Positions 42,608-51,598 of a stretch of 64,000 nt of DNA are shown in pieces; position 1 is the stretch's first letter; every line of letters starts with the position of its first letter. The notes below the pieces were generated by a model. That model was not told the origin of the DNA, made no database searches, and saw nothing but the letters and a program-made list of their open reading frames with translations. The translations under genes and the position numbers were made by a program. The stretch comes from Mycolicibacterium iranicum (GTDB lineage Bacteria; Actinomycetota; Actinomycetes; Mycobacteriales; Mycobacteriaceae): positions 124,001-188,000 of the forward strand of contig NZ_JACHVU010000006.1 of NCBI RefSeq assembly GCF_014190915.1, written 5' to 3'.

Positions 42608-43753
42608 ATGCACGACGTCGCGATCATCGGGGTGGGCCTGCACCCGTTCGGCAGGTTCGAGGGCAAGACCGCGATGCAGATGGGAGTCGACGCGATCACC
42701 GCGGCGGTCGCCGACGCCGGCGTGTCCTGGAATGACATCCAGTTCGGGGTCGGCGGAAGCTGGACGGTCGCCAACCCGGACGCGATCGTCGGCATGGTGG
42801 GCCTGTCCGGGATCCCGTTCACGAACGTCTTCAACGCGTGCGCCACCGCGGCCAGCGCCACGAAGGCCTGCGCCGACGGAATCCGGCTCGGCGACTACGA
42901 CATCGGCATCGCCGTCGGTCTGGACAAACACCCCCGCGGCGCGTTCACCGAGGACCCCGGGCTGGTCGGCATGCCGGCCTGGTACGCCGAGAACGGCCAG
43001 TACCTGACCACCCAGTTCTTCGGCATGAAGGCCAACCGTTATCTGCACGAGCACGGCATCAGCCACCGGACGCTGGCCAAGGTCGTCACCAAGAATCTGC
43101 GCAACGGCGCGCTGAACCCGAACGCGTTCCGGCGCAAGCCCATGGCCGAGGACGCGATCCTCGACTCGCCGATGCTCAATTACCCGCTGACGCAGTACAT
43201 GTTCTGCTCACCCGACGAGGGCGCTGCCGCCGTGGTGATGTGCCGGGCCGACCTCGCCCACAGGTACACGAACAAGCCGGTCTTCGTCCGCGCCGTCGAG
43301 GTCCGCACCCGCAAGTACGGCGCCTATGAGGTCAACACCACCTTCGCCCCCGTCGAGGAGGACGTGGCCCCGACCGTGTACGCGTCACGGGCCGCTTTCG
43401 AGAAGGCGGGCATCGAACCCTCCGACGTCGACGTGATCCAGTTGCAGGACACCGACGCCGGCGCCGAGATCATCCACATGGCCGAGGCCGGCTTCTGCGC
43501 AGACGGCGAGCAGGAGAAGCTCATCGCCGACGGCGCCACCGAGATCGGCGGGGCCATGCCGGTCAACACCGACGGGGGCCTGCTCGCCAACGGCGAGCCG
43601 ATCGGTGCGTCCGGGCTGCGTCAGCTGCACGAGATCGTGCGTCAGCTGCGTGGTGAGGCGGGCGACCGCCAGATCCCCGGTGCGCCGAAGGTCGGCTTCG
43701 CCCAGCTCTACGGCGCACCGGGCACCGCGGGCGCCACCATCCTCACCACCTAA
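42608..43753 (+). CDS. Thiolase-family lipid-transfer protein (Ltp/SCP-x type)
   Basis: 381-residue thiolase-fold protein of the Ltp/SCP-x thiolase group. The nucleophile position is C78 in FNACATAAS. The usual GHP histidine motif is changed to ANGEPIGASG (Glu for His) and the C-terminal CxG motif to YGAPGTAG, as in the Ltp2-like aldolases rather than true thiolases. Such proteins cleave steroid side chains together with a DUF35 partner, but none is encoded nearby. ATG 42608 has a GAAAGGAA site. Transcription ends at repeat copy 2. Confidence 0.85.
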   Translation: MHDVAIIGVGLHPFGRFEGKTAMQMGVDAITAAVADAGVSWNDIQFGVGGSWTVANPDAIVGMVGLSGIPFTNVFNACATAASATKACADGIRLGDYDIGIAVGLDKHPRGAFTEDPGLVGMPAWYAENGQYLTTQFFGMKANRYLHEHGISHRTLAKVVTKNLRNGALNPNAFRRKPMAEDAILDSPMLNYPLTQYMFCSPDEGAAAVVMCRADLAHRYTNKPVFVRAVEVRTRKYGAYEVNTTFAPVEEDVAPTVYASRAAFEKAGIEPSDVDVIQLQDTDAGAEIIHMAEAGFCADGEQEKLIADGATEIGGAMPVNTDGGLLANGEPIGASGLRQLHEIVRQLRGEAGDRQIPGAPKVGFAQLYGAPGTAGATILTT

Positions 43754-43754
43754 C

Positions 43755-43803
43755 GATTTCGGTGTCGCTGGTCAACGTCAGCGTGACCGACGGCACCGAA
43801 GTC
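43755..43803. repeat. 49-bp inverted repeat, copy 2, between convergent genes
   Basis: Left arm 43755-43774, right arm 43784-43803, 9-nt loop; each arm differs from copy 1 (24428-24476) at only 2 of 20 positions. It fills the gap between the thiolase and acyl-CoA dehydrogenase genes and touches the latter's stop codon. Probable bidirectional terminator. Confidence 0.75.
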
Positions 43804-44989
43804 ACCGGGCGGACGGGTAGCTGGGCTTGCCGAGGCCCAGCACGTACTGCGCGATCATGTTGCGGAACACCTCGAGCGTGCCGCCGTAGATGCCGACCAG
43901 CGGTGCGAACCGGTACACGTACTCCGCCGCGCCGTCGTCGGCCGCGCCGTCGGTGCCGACCGGCAGTGCCGACGCCGCACCGAGCAGATCCATCAGGTCG
44001 GGTGAGATGTCGCGCATGGTCTGGGCCAGCGCCACCCGGCCGAAGATGCTGGGCGCCGACAGCGAGGCTTCCATCCTGGCGACGCTGCGCCCCAGGCGAT
44101 ACGCCACGGACCCGTCGTCGATCAGCCGGTGCCCGTCGAGACCCTCGACGGTCGACTTCTGGGCGGCCTTGTCGACCGCGGCGGCCATGAACATCGCCTG
44201 GTGCATCATGATCGCGACGTCCTGCAGCCCGTCGTCGGCGGCGGCCACGTCGCCGTGCTCGGCGTTGAGCGGTTCGCGGACCACGGTCCACCCACCGTTG
44301 ACCTCGCCCAGGCGGTAATGGTCAGAGATCCTGACGTCGCTGTAATAGACGATGTTCGTGCGATCGCCGTCGACGGTGCGGATGCCCTGGATCTCGATGC
44401 CGGGTGTGTCCAGCGGCACCAGGAACATGGTGAGGCTCTTGTGTTTCGGCGCGTCCGGGTCGGTGTTGGTGATGAGGAAGACGTACTGGCAGTTGTGTGC
44501 GCCGGTGGTGAACATCTTGGAGCCGTTGATGATCCAGCTCGACCCGTCCGCTTCGCGCACGGCGCGGGTCTTGCACGTGGCGACGTCCGAGCCGCCCTCG
44601 GGTTCGGTGTAGCCCAGGCACATGCGGACGTGCCCGCTGTAGACGCGCGGCAGCACCTCGGCTTTGAGCTCGGGCGACCCGAACTTCTCCACCGACTTCG
44701 TGATCATCGCAGTGGTGCCCGACGTCACCCACGGCACATGGGCCCGGCGCTTTTCCAGCTCCCAGATCCGCCGCTGCACCCGGGTGAACGCGTGCTCGGA
44801 GTCGGCCTTCCATTCGCGCTCCAGGTAGCCGGCGCTGCCGAGCGCGAGATGCACGCCCTCATCGAAGTTGTCACCGGTCTCGCGGTCACGCCGCAGGACG
44901 TCCTCGGTGACGATCTCACCCAGAAACGACCGGACCTCGTGCTGGAACTTCTGCTCGTCCTCGGCGAGGTCCACGTGCGAGAAGTCCAT
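43802..44989 (-). CDS. Acyl-CoA dehydrogenase, larger subunit-type
   Basis: 395-residue FAD-dependent acyl-CoA dehydrogenase. Landmarks are CLGYTEPEGGSDVATCKTRA, SWIINGSKMFTTGAHNCQYVF and the C-terminal GIYGGTLEVFRNMIAQYVLG. It follows the 346-residue acyl-CoA dehydrogenase-like gene after 3 bp, so both probably form a heterotetramer as mycobacterial steroid FadE pairs do. It would introduce the alpha-beta double bond in CoA-activated intermediates. It is the last gene of the leftward six-gene operon starting at 50616. Confidence 0.9.
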   Translation of the reverse strand: MDFSHVDLAEDEQKFQHEVRSFLGEIVTEDVLRRDRETGDNFDEGVHLALGSAGYLEREWKADSEHAFTRVQRRIWELEKRRAHVPWVTSGTTAMITKSVEKFGSPELKAEVLPRVYSGHVRMCLGYTEPEGGSDVATCKTRAVREADGSSWIINGSKMFTTGAHNCQYVFLITNTDPDAPKHKSLTMFLVPLDTPGIEIQGIRTVDGDRTNIVYYSDVRISDHYRLGEVNGGWTVVREPLNAEHGDVAAADDGLQDVAIMMHQAMFMAAAVDKAAQKSTVEGLDGHRLIDDGSVAYRLGRSVARMEASLSAPSIFGRVALAQTMRDISPDLMDLLGAASALPVGTDGAADDGAAEYVYRFAPLVGIYGGTLEVFRNMIAQYVLGLGKPSYPSAR

Positions 44990-44992
44990 GGT

Positions 44993-46033
44993 CTAGCTCC
45001 GTCCTTCGCGCTCGGCGACGATCCCGGCGATGTGCTTGGCCGCGATCGCGGGATCTCCCCCGGCGACGGCCCATCCCCGGGCCCGCACCAGGTAGGCGGT
45101 GGCGGCGGCTTCCGCGGACACGCCGAGACCGCCCTGGACGTGAACGGCCATCGTCGCGGCTTTCGCGGCCTCCTCGGCCATGAAGACGAAGACCGACGGG
45201 GCGAGCTCGCGCCGTTCGTCCGGCTCGTTGTCCAGGAACCAGGCCGCACGCCGGGCCAGATTGCGACCGCCCTGCACGGTGATCGCGATGTTGGCCAGGG
45301 GATGGGAGATGGCCTGCAGCGTCGAGATGGGAACACCGAGGGTGTAGCGGGTCTTGGAGAACTCGGCGGCGATCGTCATGGTCGCCTCGACCAGGCCCAC
45401 GAGCGCGGCGCCGGTCAGCAGTCGCCATTCGTCCACCGCACGTTGATATTCGGCCACGGCGTCGGCCCCGGAGGCCAGCACGGTCCGACCGTCCGCGGCC
45501 GCGGGGTCCACCCACGCCATCGGCAGCTTGCCGATGTTGTCGACACGCGCGGGTCGGCTCGAGAAGGTCAGCGACACGATCTCGTCGCCGTCGCGGGCCA
45601 TCACGTGGTCGGCGACCGATCCGGCAGGGATCAGCCGCGATCCGGGCCGGGTGTCCTGCTGGGGGTCGAGCGCGGCCACCTGTCGACCGCTCACCACATC
45701 CGCCCCGACCGAACCGAGCCGCGCCAGCAACCGCGCCGCGACGACGTGATCGATCCACGGCACCGGCGCCAACGACCGGCCGATCTCCTCGGCCACCAGG
45801 GTCAGGTCGACCAGCGTCGCCCCGTCGCCGCCCACGGATTCCGGCAGGGCCATCGTGGTGGCGCCCATGGCACACAGCCGCTCCCACAGATTCTTGTCGA
45901 ACCCGGACTCCTCGGCTGCGCGGACGGTCTCGATGGTGCACCGGGTTGCGAAGAAATCCCGGTAGGCCGCCTGCAGCGCCGTATGGTCCTCCGAGAGGCT
46001 GTAGTCGAGCCTGCGCAGTTCGTAACGGTCCAC
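44993..46033 (-). CDS. Acyl-CoA dehydrogenase, partner subunit
   Basis: 346-residue acyl-CoA dehydrogenase family protein with a divergent middle; it lacks the GGTxEVxR segment of its neighbour and instead ends with AVHVQGGLGVSAEAAATAYLVRARGW. This pattern fits the partner subunit of alpha2beta2 mycobacterial enzymes such as the ChsE pairs. GTG 46033 has AGGAG 8 nt upstream. Spacing is 2 bp to the amidohydrolase upstream and 3 bp to the dehydrogenase downstream. Confidence 0.88.
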   Translation of the reverse strand: MDRYELRRLDYSLSEDHTALQAAYRDFFATRCTIETVRAAEESGFDKNLWERLCAMGATTMALPESVGGDGATLVDLTLVAEEIGRSLAPVPWIDHVVAARLLARLGSVGADVVSGRQVAALDPQQDTRPGSRLIPAGSVADHVMARDGDEIVSLTFSSRPARVDNIGKLPMAWVDPAAADGRTVLASGADAVAEYQRAVDEWRLLTGAALVGLVEATMTIAAEFSKTRYTLGVPISTLQAISHPLANIAITVQGGRNLARRAAWFLDNEPDERRELAPSVFVFMAEEAAKAATMAVHVQGGLGVSAEAAATAYLVRARGWAVAGGDPAIAAKHIAGIVAEREGRS

Positions 46034-46035
46034 GG

Positions 46036-46875
46036 TCAGGTCTCCTGTTCGTCGGGGCCGAAGAAGAAGTCGTTGGCGTTGCGGTACAGGTAGTTGTCCA
46101 GGACGTCGGCGGGCAGGTCCAGCGCGAGTGCCTCGGGGACAACACGGCTCTGGCGCAGCACCGGCCAGTCCGAGGCGAACAGGACCTTGTGCTTGCCGCG
46201 CGTACGCATGTAGTGAAGCAGGCTCTCGGGCAACCTCTTCGGTGACCACGCCGAGGTCATGATGCGCAGGTTCGCGTATTTGATGAGCAACCTGATCGCG
46301 ACATCCCACCACGGATCGGCGCCGTGGATCATGCACAGCTTCAGCTCGGGGAACCGTACGCACACCCGGTCGAGATGGATCGGGTTCTGCGCCTCTCCGG
46401 GGATCGGGGGGCCGGGCAGACCGGTGTTGACGCACAACGGAAGGCCCAACTCGGCGCACTTGGTGTAGAGCGGGTAGTACACCGCGTCGCTGGGCGGATA
46501 CATGCCGTCGCCCCAGAAGCTGGGACCCACGACCGCGTAGGCCACCGGCAGACCGGCGACCACCGCGGACAGTTCGCGCAGCGACGGCATCGGCCGCAGC
46601 AGGTTGACGCCGCCTATACCGAGGGCGAATTTGTCGGGTCGTTCCTCGACGAACCTGCGGGCCGTCGCCGACGGCCTGACGAGGTTGTCCATCAGGATGG
46701 CCTTCTCGACGCCGTGCTCGGCCATCTCGTCGAGCAGTGCGGGGAGCTCGACCTGGTCGTAGAGCGAGCGCGGTCCCTTGAAGTAGTCGTCGCGAACCTT
46801 CAGCATGAACTCCGGCTGCGTGGCGGTCTCGCCGAAGTGCACATTGACGAGTGCGTCGAGGACCCTGTGCGTCAC
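46036..46875 (-). CDS. Amidohydrolase_2 family protein
   Basis: 279-residue TIM-barrel protein of the amidohydrolase-2 family, shorter than the other two in the locus. Landmarks: VLDALVNVHFGE near the start, FWGDGMYPPSD, CMIHGADPWWD and the closing KVLFASDWPVLRQS with the metal-ligand Asp. The N-terminal D-x-H motif is altered to NVHFG. GTG 46875 overlaps the stop of the acyl-CoA ligase gene (GTGA). Reaction unknown. Confidence 0.85.
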   Translation of the reverse strand: MTHRVLDALVNVHFGETATQPEFMLKVRDDYFKGPRSLYDQVELPALLDEMAEHGVEKAILMDNLVRPSATARRFVEERPDKFALGIGGVNLLRPMPSLRELSAVVAGLPVAYAVVGPSFWGDGMYPPSDAVYYPLYTKCAELGLPLCVNTGLPGPPIPGEAQNPIHLDRVCVRFPELKLCMIHGADPWWDVAIRLLIKYANLRIMTSAWSPKRLPESLLHYMRTRGKHKVLFASDWPVLRQSRVVPEALALDLPADVLDNYLYRNANDFFFGPDEQET

Positions 46876-48500
46876 GGCTGACCTGCCAACGCGTTCCGCT
46901 CCGCGACAACGCTTTTCGCCCACCGGTAGTCCGCCTTGCCGTTTCCGAGCCTGCGCACCTTGTCGACGTAGACGAACTCCTTGGGCGCCTTGAAGCGGGC
47001 CAGGTGCGCAGTGCAACTCTTCAGCAGGGCGTCCGGATCCGCCTCGGCACCGGGGCGGCGCTCGATCACCGCGACGATCTCCTGACCCCAGCGATCGCTG
47101 TCGCGGCCGACCACCAGCGCGTCGGCGACGTCGTCGTGTGCGCGCAGAACCGCCTCCACCTCCTCGACGAAGACCTTCTCGCCGCCGGTGTTGACCACCA
47201 GGGAGTCCCGGCCGTAGAGCCGCAACGTCCCGTCCGGTTCGAGCGAGGCCCGGTCACCCGAGACGACGACGCGCAACCCGTCGACCACCGGGAAGGTTCT
47301 CTGTGTCGCGACGGGATCGTCGAAGTAGCCCAGCGGGATCCGGCCCTTCCTGACCACCCAGCCCACCTCGGTCTCCCCCGGTTCGACGAACCGGCTCAGA
47401 TCCGCCGAGACCACGGTGCCGCCCTCGCGAAGGTCGAACGTCTCACGACGGGACCCGCGCTGGTTGTGCCCGAAGCCCATGTTGCCTGTCTCCGAGGAGC
47501 CGTACCCGTTGATGATCGTCAGCTGCGGCAGTTTCTCCAACAGGGCCGCCACGTGTTTGGGATTGGTTGCCGCGCCGCCCGTTCCGATCGCATAGAGCGA
47601 TCCGAGGTCGTAGTCGGCCCGCTGGAGTTCGGCGATGAGCGGGGCGGCGTATGCATCGCCCACCATCGTCATCAGCCCGACCCTCTCCTGCTCGGCCGTG
47701 CGCCACACCCGCTGCGGGTCGAACTTCGCACGGTCGTCGTACAGGACGACGGGCAGACCGGCCAGCGCGCCCGAGAACACCGTCCAGAGCCCCGCGGCGT
47801 GCATCAACGGTGAGACCGCGAACCACGGCGCGCCGGTGTTGCCGGCCACCTTGTCCTGGATCTCGCTCGCCGAGGCGTGGTCGGCGCCGACCATCGACGA
47901 CACGTAGGTGTCGCTCTGGCGCCACAGCACACCCTTGGGGCGGCCGGTGGTGCCGCCGGTGCAGTACATGATGAGGTCATCCGGTGAGCCCGCGATGCGT
48001 CGGTGCGGATCCCCCTGGGCGACAGCATCGTCGAACCGAACGGCGCCGGGAAGCCCCGGCGCGTCCGATTCGTCGTCGACCTCGATCAGCAGCTCGGCGC
48101 CCGCTGGGAGGTTGTCGGCGAATCTGAGGCCCAGTGCCCGGTGGTAGACGACGACGCGGGGTTTGACGTAGTCGAGCAGTTCGGCGACCTCGCGCGGCGT
48201 GTAGTGGTGGTTGACGTTCACCGGGACCGTGCGCGCCTTGAGGGCGCCGAGGACGACCTCGGGGTACCGGTCGTTGTACATGATCAGGGCGACGCGGTCC
48301 TGTCCACACTCCCAGTTGTCCAGCCCGTCGCGCTCGCGGTGGGCGCCGAGCCCGCGACCGGCCAGGAAGTTCGAGAACTGCCGCGTGCGCCGGGCCATGT
48401 CGCCGTAGGTGGTCGTGCGTTCACCGCACAGCGTCATCGTGCGGTCGGGGATCACGTCGGCGATGGCATCGACGACATCGCCCAGCGTCCATTCGGCCAT
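46872..48500 (-). CDS. Acyl-CoA ligase (FadD type)
   Basis: 542-residue adenylate-forming acyl-CoA synthetase. P-loop CTGGTTGRPKG at 180-190, GYGSSETGN, and terminal lysine in LGNGKADYRWA. It is a paralog of the ligase at 30522, sharing GVLWRQ after the P-loop, the ERDGL...GQD segment (57-68) and the KADYRWA tail. It probably activates a polycyclic or branched acid intermediate. It lies third in the operon, 5 bp after one amidohydrolase gene and overlapping another. Confidence 0.91.
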   Translation of the reverse strand: MAEWTLGDVVDAIADVIPDRTMTLCGERTTTYGDMARRTRQFSNFLAGRGLGAHRERDGLDNWECGQDRVALIMYNDRYPEVVLGALKARTVPVNVNHHYTPREVAELLDYVKPRVVVYHRALGLRFADNLPAGAELLIEVDDESDAPGLPGAVRFDDAVAQGDPHRRIAGSPDDLIMYCTGGTTGRPKGVLWRQSDTYVSSMVGADHASASEIQDKVAGNTGAPWFAVSPLMHAAGLWTVFSGALAGLPVVLYDDRAKFDPQRVWRTAEQERVGLMTMVGDAYAAPLIAELQRADYDLGSLYAIGTGGAATNPKHVAALLEKLPQLTIINGYGSSETGNMGFGHNQRGSRRETFDLREGGTVVSADLSRFVEPGETEVGWVVRKGRIPLGYFDDPVATQRTFPVVDGLRVVVSGDRASLEPDGTLRLYGRDSLVVNTGGEKVFVEEVEAVLRAHDDVADALVVGRDSDRWGQEIVAVIERRPGAEADPDALLKSCTAHLARFKAPKEFVYVDKVRRLGNGKADYRWAKSVVAERNALAGQP

Positions 48501-48505
48501 GAGGG

Positions 48506-49732
48506 TTACGCCGTGGCGCCGACGTCGGCACCCACGAGCGTGAGTGCGTTGTCGCGCATGACCTTTCGGGTGTCCTCCGCGCTGAACTCCGGGAACTGCG
48601 GGATGTCGGCGGTGAACGTCATCGGATCTGCCAGGCCCTCGCCGTGGGGCCAGTCCGAGCCGAACAGGATCTTGTCCACGCCGATGGTCTCCGCCAGCAT
48701 CTTGACGTCGTCCTCGTAGTACGGCGCGATCCAGACGTTGTTCCGCAGCTGCTCGACCGGGTCCTCTTTGTAGTGGTAGGGCGCGGTGTTCGCCGATTTC
48801 CTGAGCCGTTTGATCAACCGGTAGACGAAGTAGGAGCCGTTCTCGATGCTGGCCACCTTCAGCGTGGGGTGCCGGGTGAACACCTGGTGGACGATCATGG
48901 ACGCCATCGCGTCGTGGATCGCGCGATCGTCGAGCAGCACCTGGTCGAGCGGATCCTTCTTGCCGAACCCTTCGAACGTCGCCTTACCGCCCCACAGCGC
49001 CGCGATCGCGAGATACCCGCTGTCGGACAGGTGGAAGACGACCGGGACGCCGGCCTCGGCCAGCCGGGCCCACACCGGATCGTGTAGCGGGTCGCCCAGG
49101 GAGCGGGGCTTGACCGCTCCCGGAACCGGTGCGGGCCGCACGCAGACGATCTTGGCGCCACGGCCGAGCACGAACTCCACCTCGTCGACGGCCTTGTCCG
49201 GGTCGGCCAGCGAGATGATCGGCGCCGACAGGATGCGGTGGTCGGGGCGGTCGAAGCCCCAGTCCTCGTCGAGCCACAGGTTGAAGGCGTGCACCGACGC
49301 CATCGTGGCCTCGATGTCGTTCTTGAGGGCCTCCTCGACACCGCACGCGAACGTGGGCAGCATGAAGACGGTTTCGAGGTTCTGCTTGTCGAGGATCGTC
49401 ACCCGGGCGTCGCGGTTCTGGTACTCGGGGTGGTCACCCAGGCGGTCGACCTTCATCAGCGAGGCAGGGTCGACGCCCTCGGGGATCTCCCCGCGGAACA
49501 ACAGATCCAGACACCCCGGCTCGATGATCGGGTCGAAGGTCGGGTTCGGGATGAAGTGGTTGACCACGCCACCCATCACGGCGAAGGTCCGCTTGCCCTC
49601 GGTGAGCATCTGAACACCACGGCGTGTGAACTCCTTGGGCAGGTGCCGGGTGAACGAGTCGGTCGGTTCGTAGTAGTGGTTGTCCACGTCGATCGCCCGG
49701 TAGTCCAGGGGTTGCACGTGCTCGCCGGTCAT
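48506..49732 (-). CDS. Amidohydrolase_2 family protein
   Basis: 408-residue amidohydrolase-2 family TIM barrel. Metal-site elements: VDNHYYEPTDSF near the N-terminus (D-x-H type), FHLSDSG in the middle and FGSDWPHGEG near the C-terminus. It resembles the protein at 19190 in layout, so the two are probably paralogs. The start ATG overlaps the upstream crotonase stop (ATGA). Function: metal-dependent hydrolase, hydratase or decarboxylase of a catabolic intermediate; not resolved. Confidence 0.87.
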   Translation of the reverse strand: MTGEHVQPLDYRAIDVDNHYYEPTDSFTRHLPKEFTRRGVQMLTEGKRTFAVMGGVVNHFIPNPTFDPIIEPGCLDLLFRGEIPEGVDPASLMKVDRLGDHPEYQNRDARVTILDKQNLETVFMLPTFACGVEEALKNDIEATMASVHAFNLWLDEDWGFDRPDHRILSAPIISLADPDKAVDEVEFVLGRGAKIVCVRPAPVPGAVKPRSLGDPLHDPVWARLAEAGVPVVFHLSDSGYLAIAALWGGKATFEGFGKKDPLDQVLLDDRAIHDAMASMIVHQVFTRHPTLKVASIENGSYFVYRLIKRLRKSANTAPYHYKEDPVEQLRNNVWIAPYYEDDVKMLAETIGVDKILFGSDWPHGEGLADPMTFTADIPQFPEFSAEDTRKVMRDNALTLVGADVGATA

Positions 49733-50616
49733 GGCGTCTCCTCCTTCAGCGGCGGGAAGTTCGGTGTGCGCTTCTCGAAGAACGCAGTGATGCCTTCGAT
49801 GAAATCGGGCCGGAGCATGGATTCATGCATCAGTTTCTCCGCATCGGCACTGGCGTGGTGGACATTGCGCACAGCGTCCCCGTAGAGCTGGCGCTTGATC
49901 ACCGCGAGCGAACTCGGCGCGCAGTTGCGGGCCATGTCGTCGGCGTAGGCCAGAACGCGCGGCATCAGCTCGTCGGGCGCCAGCACATCCTTGACCATGC
50001 CCAGTTCCCTGGCCTCCTCGGCGAAGAACGTCCGCCCGGACAGCAGCAGATCCTGGGCGGCACCCCAGCCGACGACCCGCGGCAGGATCCAGGAAATGCC
50101 GTACTCGCCGATCAGCCCGCGGCGGGCGAAGGCTGTGGTGAATTTCGCTCCCGCAGAGGCGAACCGGATGTCGCACATCAATGCCTGCGTGAGGCCGATC
50201 CCGGCGCATGCTCCGTTGATCGCGGCGATCACGGGAGTGCGGAGTTGCGTGACGAAGTGCGGATGGCGTTCGCCCACGAGCTGCGTGACGTCGGTGCCCT
50301 GTGGGCCGGACCCGGCGTCGGCGCCCTGCGACCCGCTCGGCTGCGCGGCCCCGCTGATGGTGTCGAGGTCGCCCATGTCGGCGCCCGCGCAGAAGGCGCG
50401 GCCGTTGCCGGTGAGCACGATGACGCGAACGCCGGGATCCGCTTCGGCGCGGTCGATGCAGCGGTAGAACGCGCGGGCCAGACCTCCGCCCCAGGCGTTC
50501 ATGCGCTCCGGCCGGTTGAGCGTCACCACCGCGACGCCGTTGTCGAGGTGCTCGGACAGAACCGGCTCCGCCGGTCCGGCCGCTGCGGGCTCGGCGACGC
50601 GATCGACAGCGCTCAC
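49729..50616 (-). CDS. Enoyl-CoA hydratase/isomerase (crotonase) family protein
   Basis: 295-residue crotonase. Oxyanion loops AFCAGADM and GACAGIGL are intact; the first catalytic Glu position is altered (TTAFARRGL), while the second is present as E171 in LIGEYGISW. A Gly/Ser/Gln-rich insertion at about 85-112 separates the first and second helices. GTG 50616 has a GGGAGG site. It heads the six-gene leftward operon to 43802, behind an operator copy at 50650-50668. Confidence 0.88.
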   Translation of the reverse strand: MSAVDRVAEPAAAGPAEPVLSEHLDNGVAVVTLNRPERMNAWGGGLARAFYRCIDRAEADPGVRVIVLTGNGRAFCAGADMGDLDTISGAAQPSGSQGADAGSGPQGTDVTQLVGERHPHFVTQLRTPVIAAINGACAGIGLTQALMCDIRFASAGAKFTTAFARRGLIGEYGISWILPRVVGWGAAQDLLLSGRTFFAEEARELGMVKDVLAPDELMPRVLAYADDMARNCAPSSLAVIKRQLYGDAVRNVHHASADAEKLMHESMLRPDFIEGITAFFEKRTPNFPPLKEETP

Positions 50617-50649
50617 CGGTGGACCTCCCTCAGCTTCGGAGAATGACCA

Positions 50650-50668
50650 TACTGTACACCTATCGGTA
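50650..50668. promoter_or_regulatory. TACTGTAA-type operator
   Basis: TACTGTAC-ACC-TATCGGTA, 4 mismatches. On the minus strand the first half gives TACAGT, a -10 candidate for the crotonase operon 34 bp downstream. Confidence 0.5.
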
Positions 50669-50790
50669 GCGCCTTCCGCAACCTCCGGGACGGGTCGGGC
50701 GCCGGGTCTACCGCGTTCCGGTGCGCCACACGGATGTTGTTCTGTCCCATCCGGATTCACGTTCGAAGCTGCTGCCGCCGTGGCGGGCCC

Positions 50791-51588
50791 TCAGGTGAAG
50801 TCGCTCCCGCCGTCGACGTTGACGTCGGCGCCGGTCATGTAGGAGTTGCGGCGCGACGCCAGGAAGGCGACGACAGGCCCGATCTCGGTGGGCAGCCCGG
50901 CGCGGGGAAGGTGCGCCGGATGCCCGAAGTGTTCGTCGATCGCCGCCATCAGCGCGTACGGATCGCTGCCGTCGACACCGACCGAATCAGCCCAGCCCAC
51001 CAGCGCGTCGGAGGCAATGCTGCCGGGCGACACCACGTTGACCAGGATCTGGTCGCGCGCCAGCGACAGGGAGAGGTTCTTCGAGACGCTCGTGACCATC
51101 GCCTTCGCAGCGGTGTAGGCCGGCAGGATCTCACTCTGGCGCTGCGTCGAGTGCGCGGAGAAGTTGACGATGCGCGCCCATTCGGCGGCGCGCAGCAAGG
51201 GCAGAGCGGCACGCACGCAACGAATCATGCCCATCGCCCCGTCCTCGACGGCGCGGCGCCAGTCGTCGTCGCCGAGTTCGTCGAAGGAGCCACGCACGCT
51301 CGGACCGACGGCGTTGACGAGAATGTTCAGCTCGCCGCCCCAGCGCCTGCTCAGTTCGGTGAATGCCGCGTCGACCTGATTCTGGTCACCGGTGTCGACG
51401 ACCACGCCGACGGCATCGGGACTTCCTCGCTCACGCAGTTGCGCCGCCGCGGCGTCGAGCACCGCACGCGTGCGTCCCAGCACGGCGACCCGGGCGCCGT
51501 CCTCGGCGAAACAGTGGGCGGCCGCCAGACCCATCCCCCGGCCGCCGCCTACGACAGCGGCGGCGGCGTCCCGCAGGCCCAGGTCCAT
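50791..51588 (-). CDS. Short-chain dehydrogenase/reductase
   Basis: 265-residue SDR with GGGRGMG at 14-20 and the YTAAK catalytic motif (LPAYTAAKAMV). The C-terminal NVDGGSDFT ending is typical of classical SDRs. It probably oxidises a hydroxy intermediate or a 3-hydroxyacyl-CoA. It follows the crotonase gene at 51599 after 10 bp, so the two form an operon; GGGACCGGG precedes the ATG. Confidence 0.88.
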   Translation of the reverse strand: MDLGLRDAAAAVVGGGRGMGLAAAHCFAEDGARVAVLGRTRAVLDAAAAQLRERGSPDAVGVVVDTGDQNQVDAAFTELSRRWGGELNILVNAVGPSVRGSFDELGDDDWRRAVEDGAMGMIRCVRAALPLLRAAEWARIVNFSAHSTQRQSEILPAYTAAKAMVTSVSKNLSLSLARDQILVNVVSPGSIASDALVGWADSVGVDGSDPYALMAAIDEHFGHPAHLPRAGLPTEIGPVVAFLASRRNSYMTGADVNVDGGSDFT

Positions 51589-51598
51589 CCCGGTCCCG

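Noticed and set aside
44129..46093. 654-residue open frame antisense to the two acyl-CoA dehydrogenases
   Set aside because: Shadow of conserved genes on the minus strand; no recognisable fold or ribosome-binding site.
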